IMG/VR virus record: IMGVR_UViG_3300028394_000016 | Location: 1-34,215 of that record | Origin: a virus | Length of the DNA stretch: 34,215 bases | Direction: 5' to 3' (one strand) | Part shown: piece after piece, positions 1-6,146 of the stretch | Numbering within the stretch: position 1 is the first letter of the stretch | How the letters are laid out: every line of letters begins with the position of its first letter | Position numbers and translations under genes: made by a program | Notes under the pieces: model-generated | Told to the model about the DNA's origin: nothing | What the model saw: the letters and a program-made list of their open reading frames with translations, nothing else | The model's database searches: none

Positions 1-127
1 TTGGTTTAGCATATTTTGTGTATATGGCATATCTCATAGAGTCCATCAAGTGATCTCGAAACTTCACAGGTTCATCAAGTGTGTTACCATCGCTATCGGT
101 TTTCCACTTGTAGTTTTTAATCTCATC
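1..127. repeat. 127-bp contig-end direct repeat (first copy)
   Basis: Bases 1-127 are identical to bases 34089-34215, read base by base. The repeat lies inside the reading frame of the large terminase gene, and joining the two ends restores one open frame. This shows a circular or circularly permuted molecule of 34,088 bp. The length 127 equals a k-mer size commonly used by short-read assemblers, so it is most likely the overlap left by the assembler and not a biological terminal repeat (inference). Confidence 0.95.
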
Positions 128-1117
128 AAGCAAATCTAAAGATTCTGATTTGATGTGTATAGGAAATGACTTAACCTTATTAATTCCTGCATAAACATCC
201 TTAACAGCAGACTTTAAGTTAAACCCAGCTTTATTTACCTCAGATATGGTTTTAGGTTCAGCAGGATCGGCAAATATCTCAGAATTTCTATCTAAGCCTA
301 GTGACCTCATCCTATCAATTAGTAAAGCCGTCGACATTTTTGTATCGTAGATTAATTGGTCGACAAACAACTCGCCATCAAAGTTTTTAACTCGCACAAG
401 TGCTGTTTGATTGTTAAATCCAAAGTCAAGTCCGTAAAACACATCTCCGCCATCAGGAAAGTTGCGTCTTCGCTTCCAATGAGTATAAATGGTCGCTTGG
501 GATATTGCTCTCTCACCTAAACCATAAACTCGCCAATATTCATGGTCGGCTGATTTAAGCCTCTCAATCTCGTCCACAATACCTTTCTCTAAAAATGGAT
601 TGTCTTTGTAGGTAGTGATGGTAAAGTCAGCATCTTCTCTCGGAACGACCTTATCATAAATCCAGGAGTAGTAATCTGAAGGATTATAGTCAATTACTAT
701 CTTTTCGGTTGTACGAAGGGACAACTGCATCCAAGATTCATAGTTTACTTCATTTGCCTCGTTTATAAACAGATAATTACGCTTTCGCCCTCTAATCTTC
801 TGCGGTTGGTCAGTAGAAACAAACTCTACGACATTGCCGCCCAAAAAGTAGATGTTATCGGTCTTATTGTGCTTCTCTTCGCTATAAAGCCCATATTTAG
901 ACAGAATTTCGACAAAGTCACGCATTACCGATCCTTTGATAGATGGTAATGAACTACGACATATTGTCAGCGTCTTTCCTTTCTCTTGTAATAACTTTAC
1001 GATAAACCAGGTAATTACATTGTAGGTCTTACCAGATCTTGTTCCACCTTGCATGATGGATATTCTCTTGTTAGAGTTTTGGAGGACTTCGAATACTACG
1101 TTTGTGGTAACGTTCAT
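1..1117 (-). CDS. terL: Terminase large subunit (TerL), 5' part; gene continues across the contig join
   Basis: This is the ATPase and nuclease that pumps DNA into the procapsid and cuts the concatemer. I translated it by hand: the start ATG is at 1117, and 372 codons lie in this copy. Across the circular join six more codons and a TAG follow at 34069-34088, giving 378 aa. The Walker A motif GGTRSGKT is at residues 24-31, and the Walker B with its catalytic acid (LFINEANE, E120) is at 116-123. The RNase H-like nuclease has the expected acids D231 (YGLDFGF), D284 (FADPAE) and D359 (DHLMDSMRY). The length is slightly short for PBSX-type large terminases. It lies 183 nt downstream of terS. No Shine-Dalgarno sequence is seen before the ATG; the leader is T/A-rich. 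Identification rests on complete motif sets. Confidence 0.96.
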   Translation of the reverse strand, partial: MNVTTNVVFEVLQNSNKRISIMQGGTRSGKTYNVITWFIVKLLQEKGKTLTICRSSLPSIKGSVMRDFVEILSKYGLYSEEKHNKTDNIYFLGGNVVEFVSTDQPQKIRGRKRNYLFINEANEVNYESWMQLSLRTTEKIVIDYNPSDYYSWIYDKVVPREDADFTITTYKDNPFLEKGIVDEIERLKSADHEYWRVYGLGERAISQATIYTHWKRRRNFPDGGDVFYGLDFGFNNQTALVRVKNFDGELFVDQLIYDTKMSTALLIDRMRSLGLDRNSEIFADPAEPKTISEVNKAGFNLKSAVKDVYAGINKVKSFPIHIKSESLDLLDEIKNYKWKTDSDGNTLDEPVKFRDHLMDSMRYAIYTKYAKP

Positions 1118-1300
1118 AGAAAAAATTTTAAAAAATAGGTCTGAAGTTTACTAATAGAAAACTTTTGGTTTTATAGGAAGGTAGGGTTTTGCTATTTTAA
1201 AGCCCATTTAAGCCTTCAAATTCCAAAATGGATACATAGTACTACAAATAGGGTTAAATGCCGTAGAATCGCCTTAAAATGCGAAATAGAGGCATTGTAG
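1118..1300. other. terS-terL gap, no gene
   Basis: This 183-nt stretch separates two co-oriented packaging genes, an unusually large gap for this tightly packed operon. I see no convincing open frame, terminator or promoter. A TTTG followed by TAG occurs on the minus strand near 1245-1250, but it lacks the TA of a -7 box and is far from the terL start. A packaging site could lie here, but nothing in the sequence demonstrates it. Confidence 0.4.
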
Positions 1301-1861
1301 CTACTCTTCATAGTTGCCATCTTCATTAATATCCAATAATTCCCCTGAATCATGGTTGTAAAGTGGTATTTCATCACTTTCCCCAGCTTTGTACGCAGGA
1401 ACAATCATTGCAGGTTCAACTTGTGTATCAAAATTCACAATACCATCATTTTGCGGTAAGCTCTTATGCTCATCTCCATCTATCTGTTTCATAACATCTC
1501 CAATTTGGTTCGGTTTTATAACATTGACTGTGATCTGCTTAACGACATCTCCTTCATGAGCAACCTCAGTCTTCTCAATATACCCTCTTCTCTTACCTCT
1601 AGTCTTCAGTAAGAACATTGTAGCTAAGGTATCGCCCCTAGCAATCCTCTCCATCAGTTTTTGTTCGCCAAAGTCAAGCATTATCTCCTCAGGCTCGATT
1701 TCAGCCAATCTCTTAGCAAAGTCAGCATCATCCTTCAACCAAGTCTTATACTGCGTCCTACCGACTCCAGAAGCCTCACATGATATAGTGATATTGCCGA
1801 AGTTCTCCTTATAAGCTATGATAAAAGCCTCTTTTGCTATTTCTTTGAATTGTGCGTTCAT
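1301..1861 (-). CDS. terS: Terminase small subunit (TerS)
   Basis: The 186-aa protein probably recognises the packaging site and delivers DNA to TerL. Residues 5-45 form a helix-turn-helix-like region (a block around AFIIAYKENFGNITISC, then GVGRTQYKTWLKDD), as in homeodomain-like small terminases. The central part with LMERIARGDTLATMFLLKTR and the following RRGYIEK resembles the conserved core of many phage TerS proteins. The C-terminal 80 residues are acidic and probably mediate contacts with TerL. The gene lies immediately upstream of terL on the same strand and is the first gene of the late operon. The start ATG at 1861 is preceded by AAAAGG and an A/T-rich stretch. Family assignment is by pattern and position. 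Confidence 0.85.
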   Translation of the reverse strand: MNAQFKEIAKEAFIIAYKENFGNITISCEASGVGRTQYKTWLKDDADFAKRLAEIEPEEIMLDFGEQKLMERIARGDTLATMFLLKTRGKRRGYIEKTEVAHEGDVVKQITVNVIKPNQIGDVMKQIDGDEHKSLPQNDGIVNFDTQVEPAMIVPAYKAGESDEIPLYNHDSGELLDINEDGNYEE

Positions 1862-1985
1862 ATTATACCTTTTGGTGTGTCAAATGTTTAAAAATGTTAA
1901 AATCATTGTTTTATATCAGAATTTTGAGGGGCACAAGGGGTGTACATTTTAGATCGTGCGAATAAACAAGGTAGGGGGTCGTATA

Positions 1986-2181
1986 CGGTCAATAGATACC
2001 CCAAAAATCGGTTATCTAATGTTAACCCTAGTACTTTGTTGACTAATTTTCTGAGGGGCTGTAATTGGCTTAAAATATCGGTTATTGTCATCGGTTTATT
2101 TCGGTTAGTGTGTCCGCTAAATTAAGGGATATAATTTAATGATTGGAAAGGGACTGAAACGGCAAAAGTAAAAAACGGTTA
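1986..2181 (+). repeat. CGGTTA direct repeats next to terS
   Basis: The hexamer CGGTTA occurs on the plus strand at 2009-2014, 2079-2084, 2102-2107 and 2176-2181. Near matches are CGGTTTA at 2092-2098 and CGGTC at 1986-1990. All copies are in the same orientation. Spacing is irregular (23, 70, 13, 10 and 74 nt between starts), grouped as singles and a tight cluster of three. Repeated short sites just upstream of terS fit a small-terminase binding region (cosB or pac type). An origin-binding iteron set is the alternative. Confidence 0.5.
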
Positions 2182-2185
2182 CAGT

Positions 2186-2340
2186 ATTATATTAATACAT
2201 ACTTACTACTATAATAGTATATTAATATAGTAATATAATATTACTACTATAATATTGTATTATTAATATAATATTAAATTACTAATTGAACAATGAATAA
2301 TTATATACTTAATACTATTATATAAACGTTAACAATACTT
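2186..2340. other. Extremely AT-rich tract with a direct repeat
   Basis: About 155 bases are nearly free of G and C and consist of TAAT/TATA/TACT words. A 14-mer TTACTACTATAATA is present twice (2203-2216 and 2241-2254), starts 38 nt apart. Between and after the copies are self-complementary ATTAATAT stretches. Such a tract would melt easily and is typical of an unwinding element at an origin or of a divergent promoter region. The function is inferred. Confidence 0.45.
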
Positions 2341-2426
2341 TAACAAATAACTTATAAATATTTACAATTGTTTGCAATTGTTTACATATCTTTAGGTCCT
2401 ATTAATAACAAATAAAACTACAAAAC

Positions 2427-2543
2427 ATGGAAACACTTAGCACAATTTTACAAGTATTTCAGCTTGTATTGTTTACCCTATTTATGGGTAATGTCGGTAA
2501 CTTAATCATTCACCTATTAATTGACAAAGATGCAAACAATTAG
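2427..2543 (+). CDS. Small membrane protein (38 aa)
   Basis: Translation from the ATG at 2427 gives 38 residues. A single hydrophobic helix covers roughly residues 6-32 (containing LVLFTLFMGNVGNLIIHLL), followed by a short polar tail DKDANN. It is preceded by the A-rich leader ACTACAAAAC. It is the first gene of the rightward early block and overlaps the next small gene by 14 nt. I do not recognise a family. Early single-span phage peptides can affect superinfection or host membranes, but nothing here decides that. Confidence 0.5.
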   Translation: METLSTILQVFQLVLFTLFMGNVGNLIIHLLIDKDANN

Positions 2544-2637
2544 CCTATTTGAGCTTATTAGCTTATTCATTGGTTCAATCTTACTTTATACATTAGCCAA
2601 AACAATTTGGGAGGAACTAACACAAAACAAAAAATAA
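2530..2637 (+). CDS. Small membrane protein (35 aa)
   Basis: An ATG at 2530, inside the end of the previous small gene, opens a 35-residue frame ending at a TAA at 2635-2637. Residues 5-23 (SLFELISLFIGSILLYTLA) form one membrane-spanning segment, followed by a charged amphipathic tail ending EELTQNKK. The 14-nt overlap and the shared single-span design suggest the two short proteins are translated together. No family is recognised. Confidence 0.5.
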   Translation: MQTISLFELISLFIGSILLYTLAKTIWEELTQNKK

Positions 2638-2664
2638 TCTTTAACACTACAAAACACAAACACA

Positions 2665-3576
2665 ATGAGAACTAAATTCACAAACTCGGAACTTTCACAC
2701 ATTTGGGCTAATCAAACCCAATCACATGGCAAGGGCTCTAATATGTTTTTTGAACATGATACTATATACAGTTATGGTTATCACTTTAAGATAGCTCAAC
2801 ATGTAACTAACAAAGACGGTCAAAAGTGTATATTTTTAAACTCTCGTAGCTATTCAAATAGCACAAACAAACAGCAAAGTTTGGTTTGGAGAGCTATCCC
2901 TCAAAATGTACAATTTTATAGGGTTGTATCATTTATAAATAATAACGGTTTTGAAAAATTAACACATAAAGAAAATCTAACCCACTACATAAACGAGGCC
3001 GAAAAATTACAACAGTTGACAATTAAAGCTAATAAATTAAAAATGGGCTATTTGAACCAATTAGACAGTCAAATAGATATTTTTAATAAATACGTTTTAT
3101 TTTTTGATTTGCAAGATTTAGAACAGTTTACCTCTGAAAGTTTGCACGGATTATCCTTAAAAGAAAGATATGAGACATTGACAAGATGGGTAACAATGTA
3201 CACTAATAGCGAGGAGCTTATAAAATGGCAAATAAAAGACAAAGAAAAACAAAGACAAGCCGAAATAAAAGCTAAAGAGGAGGCAAAGGAAAAAATTGAA
3301 CTATTTAGACAGTTTAAAATATCGTCAATTTATGCAAATATTGGTCATTATTTATTAAGATTTAACAAAGAAACGGATAATATTGAGACAAGCGGAGGAG
3401 TAAAAATATCAAAAGACTTGTTTTTGTCAGCTTATCAACGTCTAATTAATAACGAGCTTTTAAGAGGTCAGCACGTGGATAGATATACATTTAACGGAGT
3501 AGATGGCGATATCGTATCGGTAGGCTGTCATAAGATACCCATGACTGAAATAAATAGTATTGTGGCTGTTTTGTAG
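2665..3576 (+). CDS. Early phage protein of unknown function (303 aa)
   Basis: The N-terminal third contains HIWANQTQ, a SNMFFEHDTIYSYG block and a RSYSNSTNKQQSLVWRAIP segment. I associate this layout with a recurrent phage protein family of unknown function in which an HxWANQ start, a YSYG hairpin and a C-terminal GCHKI motif recur; here GCHKI is near residue 290. The middle (about 95-230) is helical with a Lys/Glu-rich coiled coil around 195-225. A terminator follows 37 nt after the stop codon. The start is preceded by an A/C-rich leader with no Shine-Dalgarno. The C-terminal CH motif could bind metal or DNA, but this is speculative. Confidence 0.8.
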   Translation: MRTKFTNSELSHIWANQTQSHGKGSNMFFEHDTIYSYGYHFKIAQHVTNKDGQKCIFLNSRSYSNSTNKQQSLVWRAIPQNVQFYRVVSFINNNGFEKLTHKENLTHYINEAEKLQQLTIKANKLKMGYLNQLDSQIDIFNKYVLFFDLQDLEQFTSESLHGLSLKERYETLTRWVTMYTNSEELIKWQIKDKEKQRQAEIKAKEEAKEKIELFRQFKISSIYANIGHYLLRFNKETDNIETSGGVKISKDLFLSAYQRLINNELLRGQHVDRYTFNGVDGDIVSVGCHKIPMTEINSIVAVL

Positions 3577-3612
3577 GGTTGACTGACGAGCTGTTAAATT
3601 CAGCGAAATAAG

Positions 3613-3637
3613 AGCCCATTAAATTGGGCTTTTATAT
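3613..3637 (+). terminator. Rho-independent terminator after the 303-aa gene
   Basis: The arms AGCCCA (3613-3618) and TGGGCT (3625-3630) form a perfect 6-bp stem around a 6-nt loop, followed at once by TTTATATT. It lies between the 303-aa gene and the 75-aa gene. It may end the 2427-3576 transcript or only attenuate it. Confidence 0.7.
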
Positions 3638-3655
3638 TAACCAAAACAAAAGATA

Positions 3656-3883
3656 ATGTTTACACGCATCAACAACGACATAAACGGAAACCCTCGTTTT
3701 GTTGTTCATTACTTACAATTAGCCGACAGTTACCAAAGAGCTCTTTATTTAGGGCGTCAATTAGGTGGACGTAAATTCCATAACAAACAATATGGAGGAG
3801 GGATAGCGTTTCAATCTTATAATACAGAATATTTAGCCGAAAAGATTAAACAAATTAAAGAGGCGGAATATTTAGCAAAATAA
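3656..3883 (+). CDS. Small conserved-type protein (75 aa), unknown function
   Basis: The sequence reads as one small alpha/beta domain: NDINGNPRFVVHYL, then an amphipathic helix, then GGRKFHNKQYGGGIAFQSYN, then a C-terminal helix. The NGNPRxVVH and KQYGGGIxFQSYN blocks resemble small unannotated proteins of Bacteroidota phages and mobile elements, from memory only. The glycine-rich basic loop could contact nucleic acid. The leader ACCAAAACAAAAGATA is very similar to that of the gene at 11566. It stands between a terminator and a long non-coding region, so it may be monocistronic. Confidence 0.75.
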   Translation: MFTRINNDINGNPRFVVHYLQLADSYQRALYLGRQLGGRKFHNKQYGGGIAFQSYNTEYLAEKIKQIKEAEYLAK

Positions 3884-4046
3884 GACGTTTAAAGACACTT
3901 TCTTTGTGATTGGTATGTCTATACTAATTTAAAAAGATAAGCGAAATTTAAGCCTATTAAGTGCCTTAAAAAGCATTTTAGCTATTCTTTGCCCTTTGTA
4001 TATTGGCAAAAGCTAGTTAAATGTGCAACTATAAACCAGTTGCAGG

Positions 4047-4139
4047 CAAAAACCTGCCAAAAACCCTATGCAAAAACCCCACAAAAACCCCACAAAAATC
4101 TTTTACAAAAACCTAACAAAAATTTGGTGGGACAAAAAC
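4047..4139 (+). repeat. Eight phased CAAAAA tracts (iteron-like or curved DNA)
   Basis: CAAAAA followed mostly by pyrimidines starts at 4047, 4058, 4071, 4082, 4093, 4106, 4117 and 4133. The steps are 11, 13, 11, 11, 13, 11 and 16 nt, close to the helical repeat. A5 tracts in helical phase are the established signature of intrinsic DNA bending. The tract directly precedes a promoter, and its last copy falls between that promoter's -33 and -7 boxes. It could be a curvature/UP-type activator, protein-binding iterons, or part of an origin. Confidence 0.7.
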
Positions 4140-4152
4140 TTTTATATATTTT
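4123..4152 (+). promoter_or_regulatory. Promoter for the gene at 4184 (Bacteroidota type)
   Basis: TTTG at 4123-4126 and TATATTTT at 4145-4152 are separated by 18 nt, close to the Bacteroidota consensus TTTG/TAnnTTTG. Between them is CAAAAACTT. The end of the -7 box is 32 nt before the ATG, and a leader AACAAAAAACCTA follows. The same three elements occur before the gene at 5508, which strengthens both calls. Confidence 0.6.
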
Positions 4153-4183
4153 TAAACATTAATACAAACAAAAAACCTAAAAC

Positions 4184-4444
4184 ATGAACACAAAATTCCA
4201 CTTATTACTTGAACGAAGTGAGTACACATCGGACAATGACATTACAAAATTAGAACCATTGTTACAAGAGTTTGCTAAATCAGAAGGCGTAAAAACCTTT
4301 TTTAAATCAGACATAGTATCAATCAATGATGCTAATGATTACATGAAAGAAGAACTTTGGATTGAAAACAATAAGTACAATGGCGAAGACGTTACATTTA
4401 TTCACTGGTACAACGAACAATTTTATATCATACAAACAAACTAA
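4184..4444 (+). CDS. Hypothetical protein (86 aa)
   Basis: This is the first gene of the replication operon, 31 nt after its promoter. The protein is acidic and looks like a small mixed alpha/beta fold ending EDVTFIHWYNEQFYIIQTN. I see no signal peptide or membrane segment. It may be a regulatory or host-takeover protein because of its early position, but I do not recognise a family. Confidence 0.7.
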   Translation: MNTKFHLLLERSEYTSDNDITKLEPLLQEFAKSEGVKTFFKSDIVSINDANDYMKEELWIENNKYNGEDVTFIHWYNEQFYIIQTN

Positions 4445-4448
4445 ACAA

Positions 4449-4808
4449 ATGAAACCACTTAAATCACAAATCAAAATCGATGCTATCAAAATGATTGAAG
4501 CGTCAACAGAATCAATTTTTGCTGCTTTACATGAAAAATATATGACTGTTGGAGGTGATATTTCGCCAATTCAGCAATATCAGTTAGAAGAAGCACAAGA
4601 ACTTTTAGTTCAAATTATTACAAAACAAGTATTTCAAAACATTGACCTAAGTAAAGTTAATTTACAAGAACTTAATAGAGATGAGTTAATGGAACTAGCT
4701 TATGAACTAGATTGGAACGGTAGCTGGGACGCTGACGAGGAAGGTCAAGAGCCTATGACTAAAGATGATTTGATAGAAGCCATTAGCAATATGATAAACG
4801 AATTATAA
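4449..4808 (+). CDS. Hypothetical acidic protein (119 aa)
   Basis: The frame is open from 4362, but the ATG at 4449 is chosen because it lies 4 nt after the previous stop codon and has an A-rich leader; the upstream ATG would overlap the previous gene by 83 nt. The protein is helical and acidic. Its C-terminal part (LNRDELMELAYELD, then MTKDDLIEAISNMINEL) resembles a SAP-like helix-extended loop-helix of the kind found in DNA-associated proteins, a weak resemblance. The next gene, a DNA methyltransferase, starts immediately after the stop codon, so the two are probably co-translated. Confidence 0.75.
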   Translation: MKPLKSQIKIDAIKMIEASTESIFAALHEKYMTVGGDISPIQQYQLEEAQELLVQIITKQVFQNIDLSKVNLQELNRDELMELAYELDWNGSWDADEEGQEPMTKDDLIEAISNMINEL

Positions 4809-5426
4809 ATGAAAGTATTAGAGCTGTTTGCAGGAAGCAGGTCTATTGGCAAAGTAGCTGATAGACTTGCTTTTGACGTTTACTCAAGCGACATTGAGCA
4901 ATTCGGTGGCATAGATTACGTTACCGACATCCTGGATTTTGACCCAACAAAAATCCCTTTTAAGCCAGACATCATTTGGGCATCTTGTCCATGTACTGCG
5001 TTTAGCGTGGCTGCCATTGGTAAAAACTGGACTAAGGTCGGAGATAATTATATCCCCAAAAACCCCAGAGCTGAATTTGGTTTAAAACTAGTCCAAAAAA
5101 CCCTTGAAATAATTGAGCATTTTAACCCCACCTATTTTTTTATAGAAAATCCTAGAGGGATGCTTAGAAAGATGCCTATAATGGCGGATCTTCCAAGACA
5201 AGGCGTAACATATTGTCAATATGGAGATACAAGGATGAAGCCCACAGACATCTGGACTAACAGTACAAAATGGATTCCAAGACCAATGTGTAAAAATGGC
5301 GACCCATGTCATGTAGCTGCTCCCAGAGGATCAAAAACTGGCACACAAGGACTTAAAGGTTCATACGATAGAAGTAAAATACCAGAAGACCTATGTTATG
5401 AGATACTAAAGTCATGTATCATTTAA
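4809..5426 (+). CDS. DNA (cytosine-5) methyltransferase, solo, compact
   Basis: It transfers a methyl group from S-adenosylmethionine to cytosine C5 in DNA. At 205 aa it is compact but carries the core motifs in order: motif I LFAGSRSIG at 6-14, the catalytic Pro-Cys (SCPCTAFS, C62), motif VI ENP at 113-115, and a Q-Y-G-x-x-R block at 137-142 in the place of motif VIII. The target-recognition region must be small (about 145-190) and contains a Cys/His-rich patch CKNGDPCH at 161-168. No restriction endonuclease is adjacent, so it most likely protects the phage genome against host restriction or marks it. It begins directly at the stop of the previous gene. Confidence 0.88.
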   Translation: MKVLELFAGSRSIGKVADRLAFDVYSSDIEQFGGIDYVTDILDFDPTKIPFKPDIIWASCPCTAFSVAAIGKNWTKVGDNYIPKNPRAEFGLKLVQKTLEIIEHFNPTYFFIENPRGMLRKMPIMADLPRQGVTYCQYGDTRMKPTDIWTNSTKWIPRPMCKNGDPCHVAAPRGSKTGTQGLKGSYDRSKIPEDLCYEILKSCII

Positions 5427-5445
5427 CAAAATATTAGCAAAAAAC

Positions 5446-5477
5446 TTTGAAAGATATCCAAAAACTTCCTAATTTTA
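5446..5477 (+). promoter_or_regulatory. Promoter for the gene at 5508 (Bacteroidota type)
   Basis: TTTG at 5446-5449 and TAATTTTA at 5470-5477 are separated by 20 nt. CAAAAACTT lies between them at 5459-5467. The -7 box ends 31 nt before the ATG, and the leader contains AACAAAAAACCTA directly before the start codon. The layout copies that at 4123-4184. Confidence 0.6.
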
Positions 5478-5507
5478 CAAAACAATTATAAACAAAACAA
5501 AAAACCT

Positions 5508-5702
5508 ATGAAATTTGAATTTGTACAAGAGACAGATCAGTTATTAAATGACACGATCTATTTTACTAAGCAAGATGGCGTATTCGTTAGTGGAAGCATT
5601 AGCACAAAAAAAGATATAGCTTATGCTATATATCAAAAACTTTCCGAAGGATTGCCCCTTAGAACAACAGAAATATTAGAAACAAAAACCCTACAAGAGT
5701 AA
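5508..5702 (+). CDS. Hypothetical protein (64 aa)
   Basis: A small acidic protein begins with a beta-rich MKFEFVQETDQ segment and ends in an amphipathic helix followed by a polar tail. It is the first gene after a second early promoter and heads a run of four small genes leading to the DnaA-like protein. I recognise no family, and it has no membrane segment or signal peptide. Confidence 0.65.
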   Translation: MKFEFVQETDQLLNDTIYFTKQDGVFVSGSISTKKDIAYAIYQKLSEGLPLRTTEILETKTLQE

Positions 5703-5713
5703 AAACAAAAAAA

Positions 5714-5944
5714 ATGCTAAAACTAACCCTAGAACAAAAAAAGAAAGGTATCAAAGAAGAGTTTACCTACGTTAACAGTAACGGAAGAATGTCAAAACAA
5801 TACACCTACAAAGGGATGTATATTACTTGGGATAATCAAATCCTACATGGCAAATGGTATTACTGGAGAGCTAGTTATTACGGATCTTTAGATGCAGCGA
5901 TTTCAGGAATAGATAGGCACATTAATCACTTTAAAACCAAATAA
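5714..5944 (+). CDS. Hypothetical protein (76 aa)
   Basis: A basic, aromatic-rich small protein. Residues 1-15 are Lys-rich, followed by a Tyr/Trp-rich beta region (YKGMYITWDNQILHGKWYYW) and a C-terminal helix with His and Lys. The charge and aromatic content would fit nucleic-acid contact, but no known fold is evident. The gene starts 11 nt after the previous stop with a purely A-rich leader. Confidence 0.65.
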   Translation: MLKLTLEQKKKGIKEEFTYVNSNGRMSKQYTYKGMYITWDNQILHGKWYYWRASYYGSLDAAISGIDRHINHFKTK

Positions 5945-5948
5945 ACAA

Positions 5949-6146
5949 ATGTTAGAAATTAAAGATCACAAAAGCCTTTTTAAATATGGCGACATGAAAA
6001 AAATCATGGAAATCACTGGCTACAGTCGTTATGTTATTGAAACTAGACTAAAGAACAATGACTACGAGATGACAGAGTTGATAAAAACCTTTTACGACAA
6101 AAAACTTGAACTACTTAAAAACCAAATATGGGAGCATCAGAAATAA
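5949..6146 (+). CDS. Putative helix-turn-helix protein (65 aa)
   Basis: Residues 10-40 read as a helix-turn-helix: KYGDMKKIMEITGYSRYVIE followed by TRLKNND. The pattern of kkI-x2-xTGYS-x3-V resembles small phage regulators that use a short HTH. The C-terminal helix (TFYDKKLELLKNQIWEHQ) may dimerise. The last 19 nt overlap the start of the DnaA-like gene, so the two are likely translated together. DNA binding is inferred. Confidence 0.65.
   Translation: MLEIKDHKSLFKYGDMKKIMEITGYSRYVIETRLKNNDYEMTELIKTFYDKKLELLKNQIWEHQK

Larger units (their letters stand above)
1862..2426. other. Divergent control region between late and early blocks
   Basis: This 565-nt non-coding region separates the leftward packaging/structural genes from the rightward early genes. 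The terS-proximal half (1862-2185) has mixed composition and holds repeated CGGTTA hexamers. The early-proximal half (about 2186-2400) is almost pure A/T. CAATTG palindromes occur at 2365-2370 and 2375-2380, and a weak promoter-like TATCTTTA lies at 2387-2394. Functions such as packaging site, origin or paired early and late promoters are plausible from its position, but none is proven by sequence. Confidence 0.6.
3884..4183. other. 300-nt non-coding region with hairpins, phased A-tracts and a promoter
   Basis: No gene is present. In order, it holds: a hairpin TTTGCC/GGCAAA (3988-3993 with 4005-4010), extended by AGCT/AGCT across a bulge; a small hairpin GCAGG/CCTGC (4042-4046 with 4053-4057); a run of CAAAAA repeats (4047-4138); and a well-formed promoter (4123-4152) firing into the gene at 4184. 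The combination suggests the main control region of the replication operon and possibly an origin. Confidence 0.6.

Noticed and set aside
1940-2125. 61-codon plus-strand frame with a GTG start, and the opposite frame at 1903-2091
   Set aside because: Both lie across the CGGTTA repeat region, have no convincing leader, no recognisable domain and biased low-complexity translation; treated as non-coding.
2361-2394. Rightward early promoter at TATCTTTA (2387-2394)
   Set aside because: The -7 box is imperfect and no TTTG lies at the right distance; the TTTG at 2371 is too close (12 nt). Not listed as a promoter.
3884-4046. tRNA or small structured RNA gene
   Set aside because: Two short hairpins exist but no cloverleaf or anticodon arm can be drawn.
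4362-4448. Upstream ATG that would extend the 119-aa protein to 148 aa
   Set aside because: It would overlap the preceding gene by 83 nt; the ATG at 4449 follows the stop codon at the spacing seen elsewhere in the operon.
5088-5312. Minus-strand 74-codon frame inside the methyltransferase gene
   Set aside because: Opposite-strand shadow; the plus-strand gene has all catalytic motifs.
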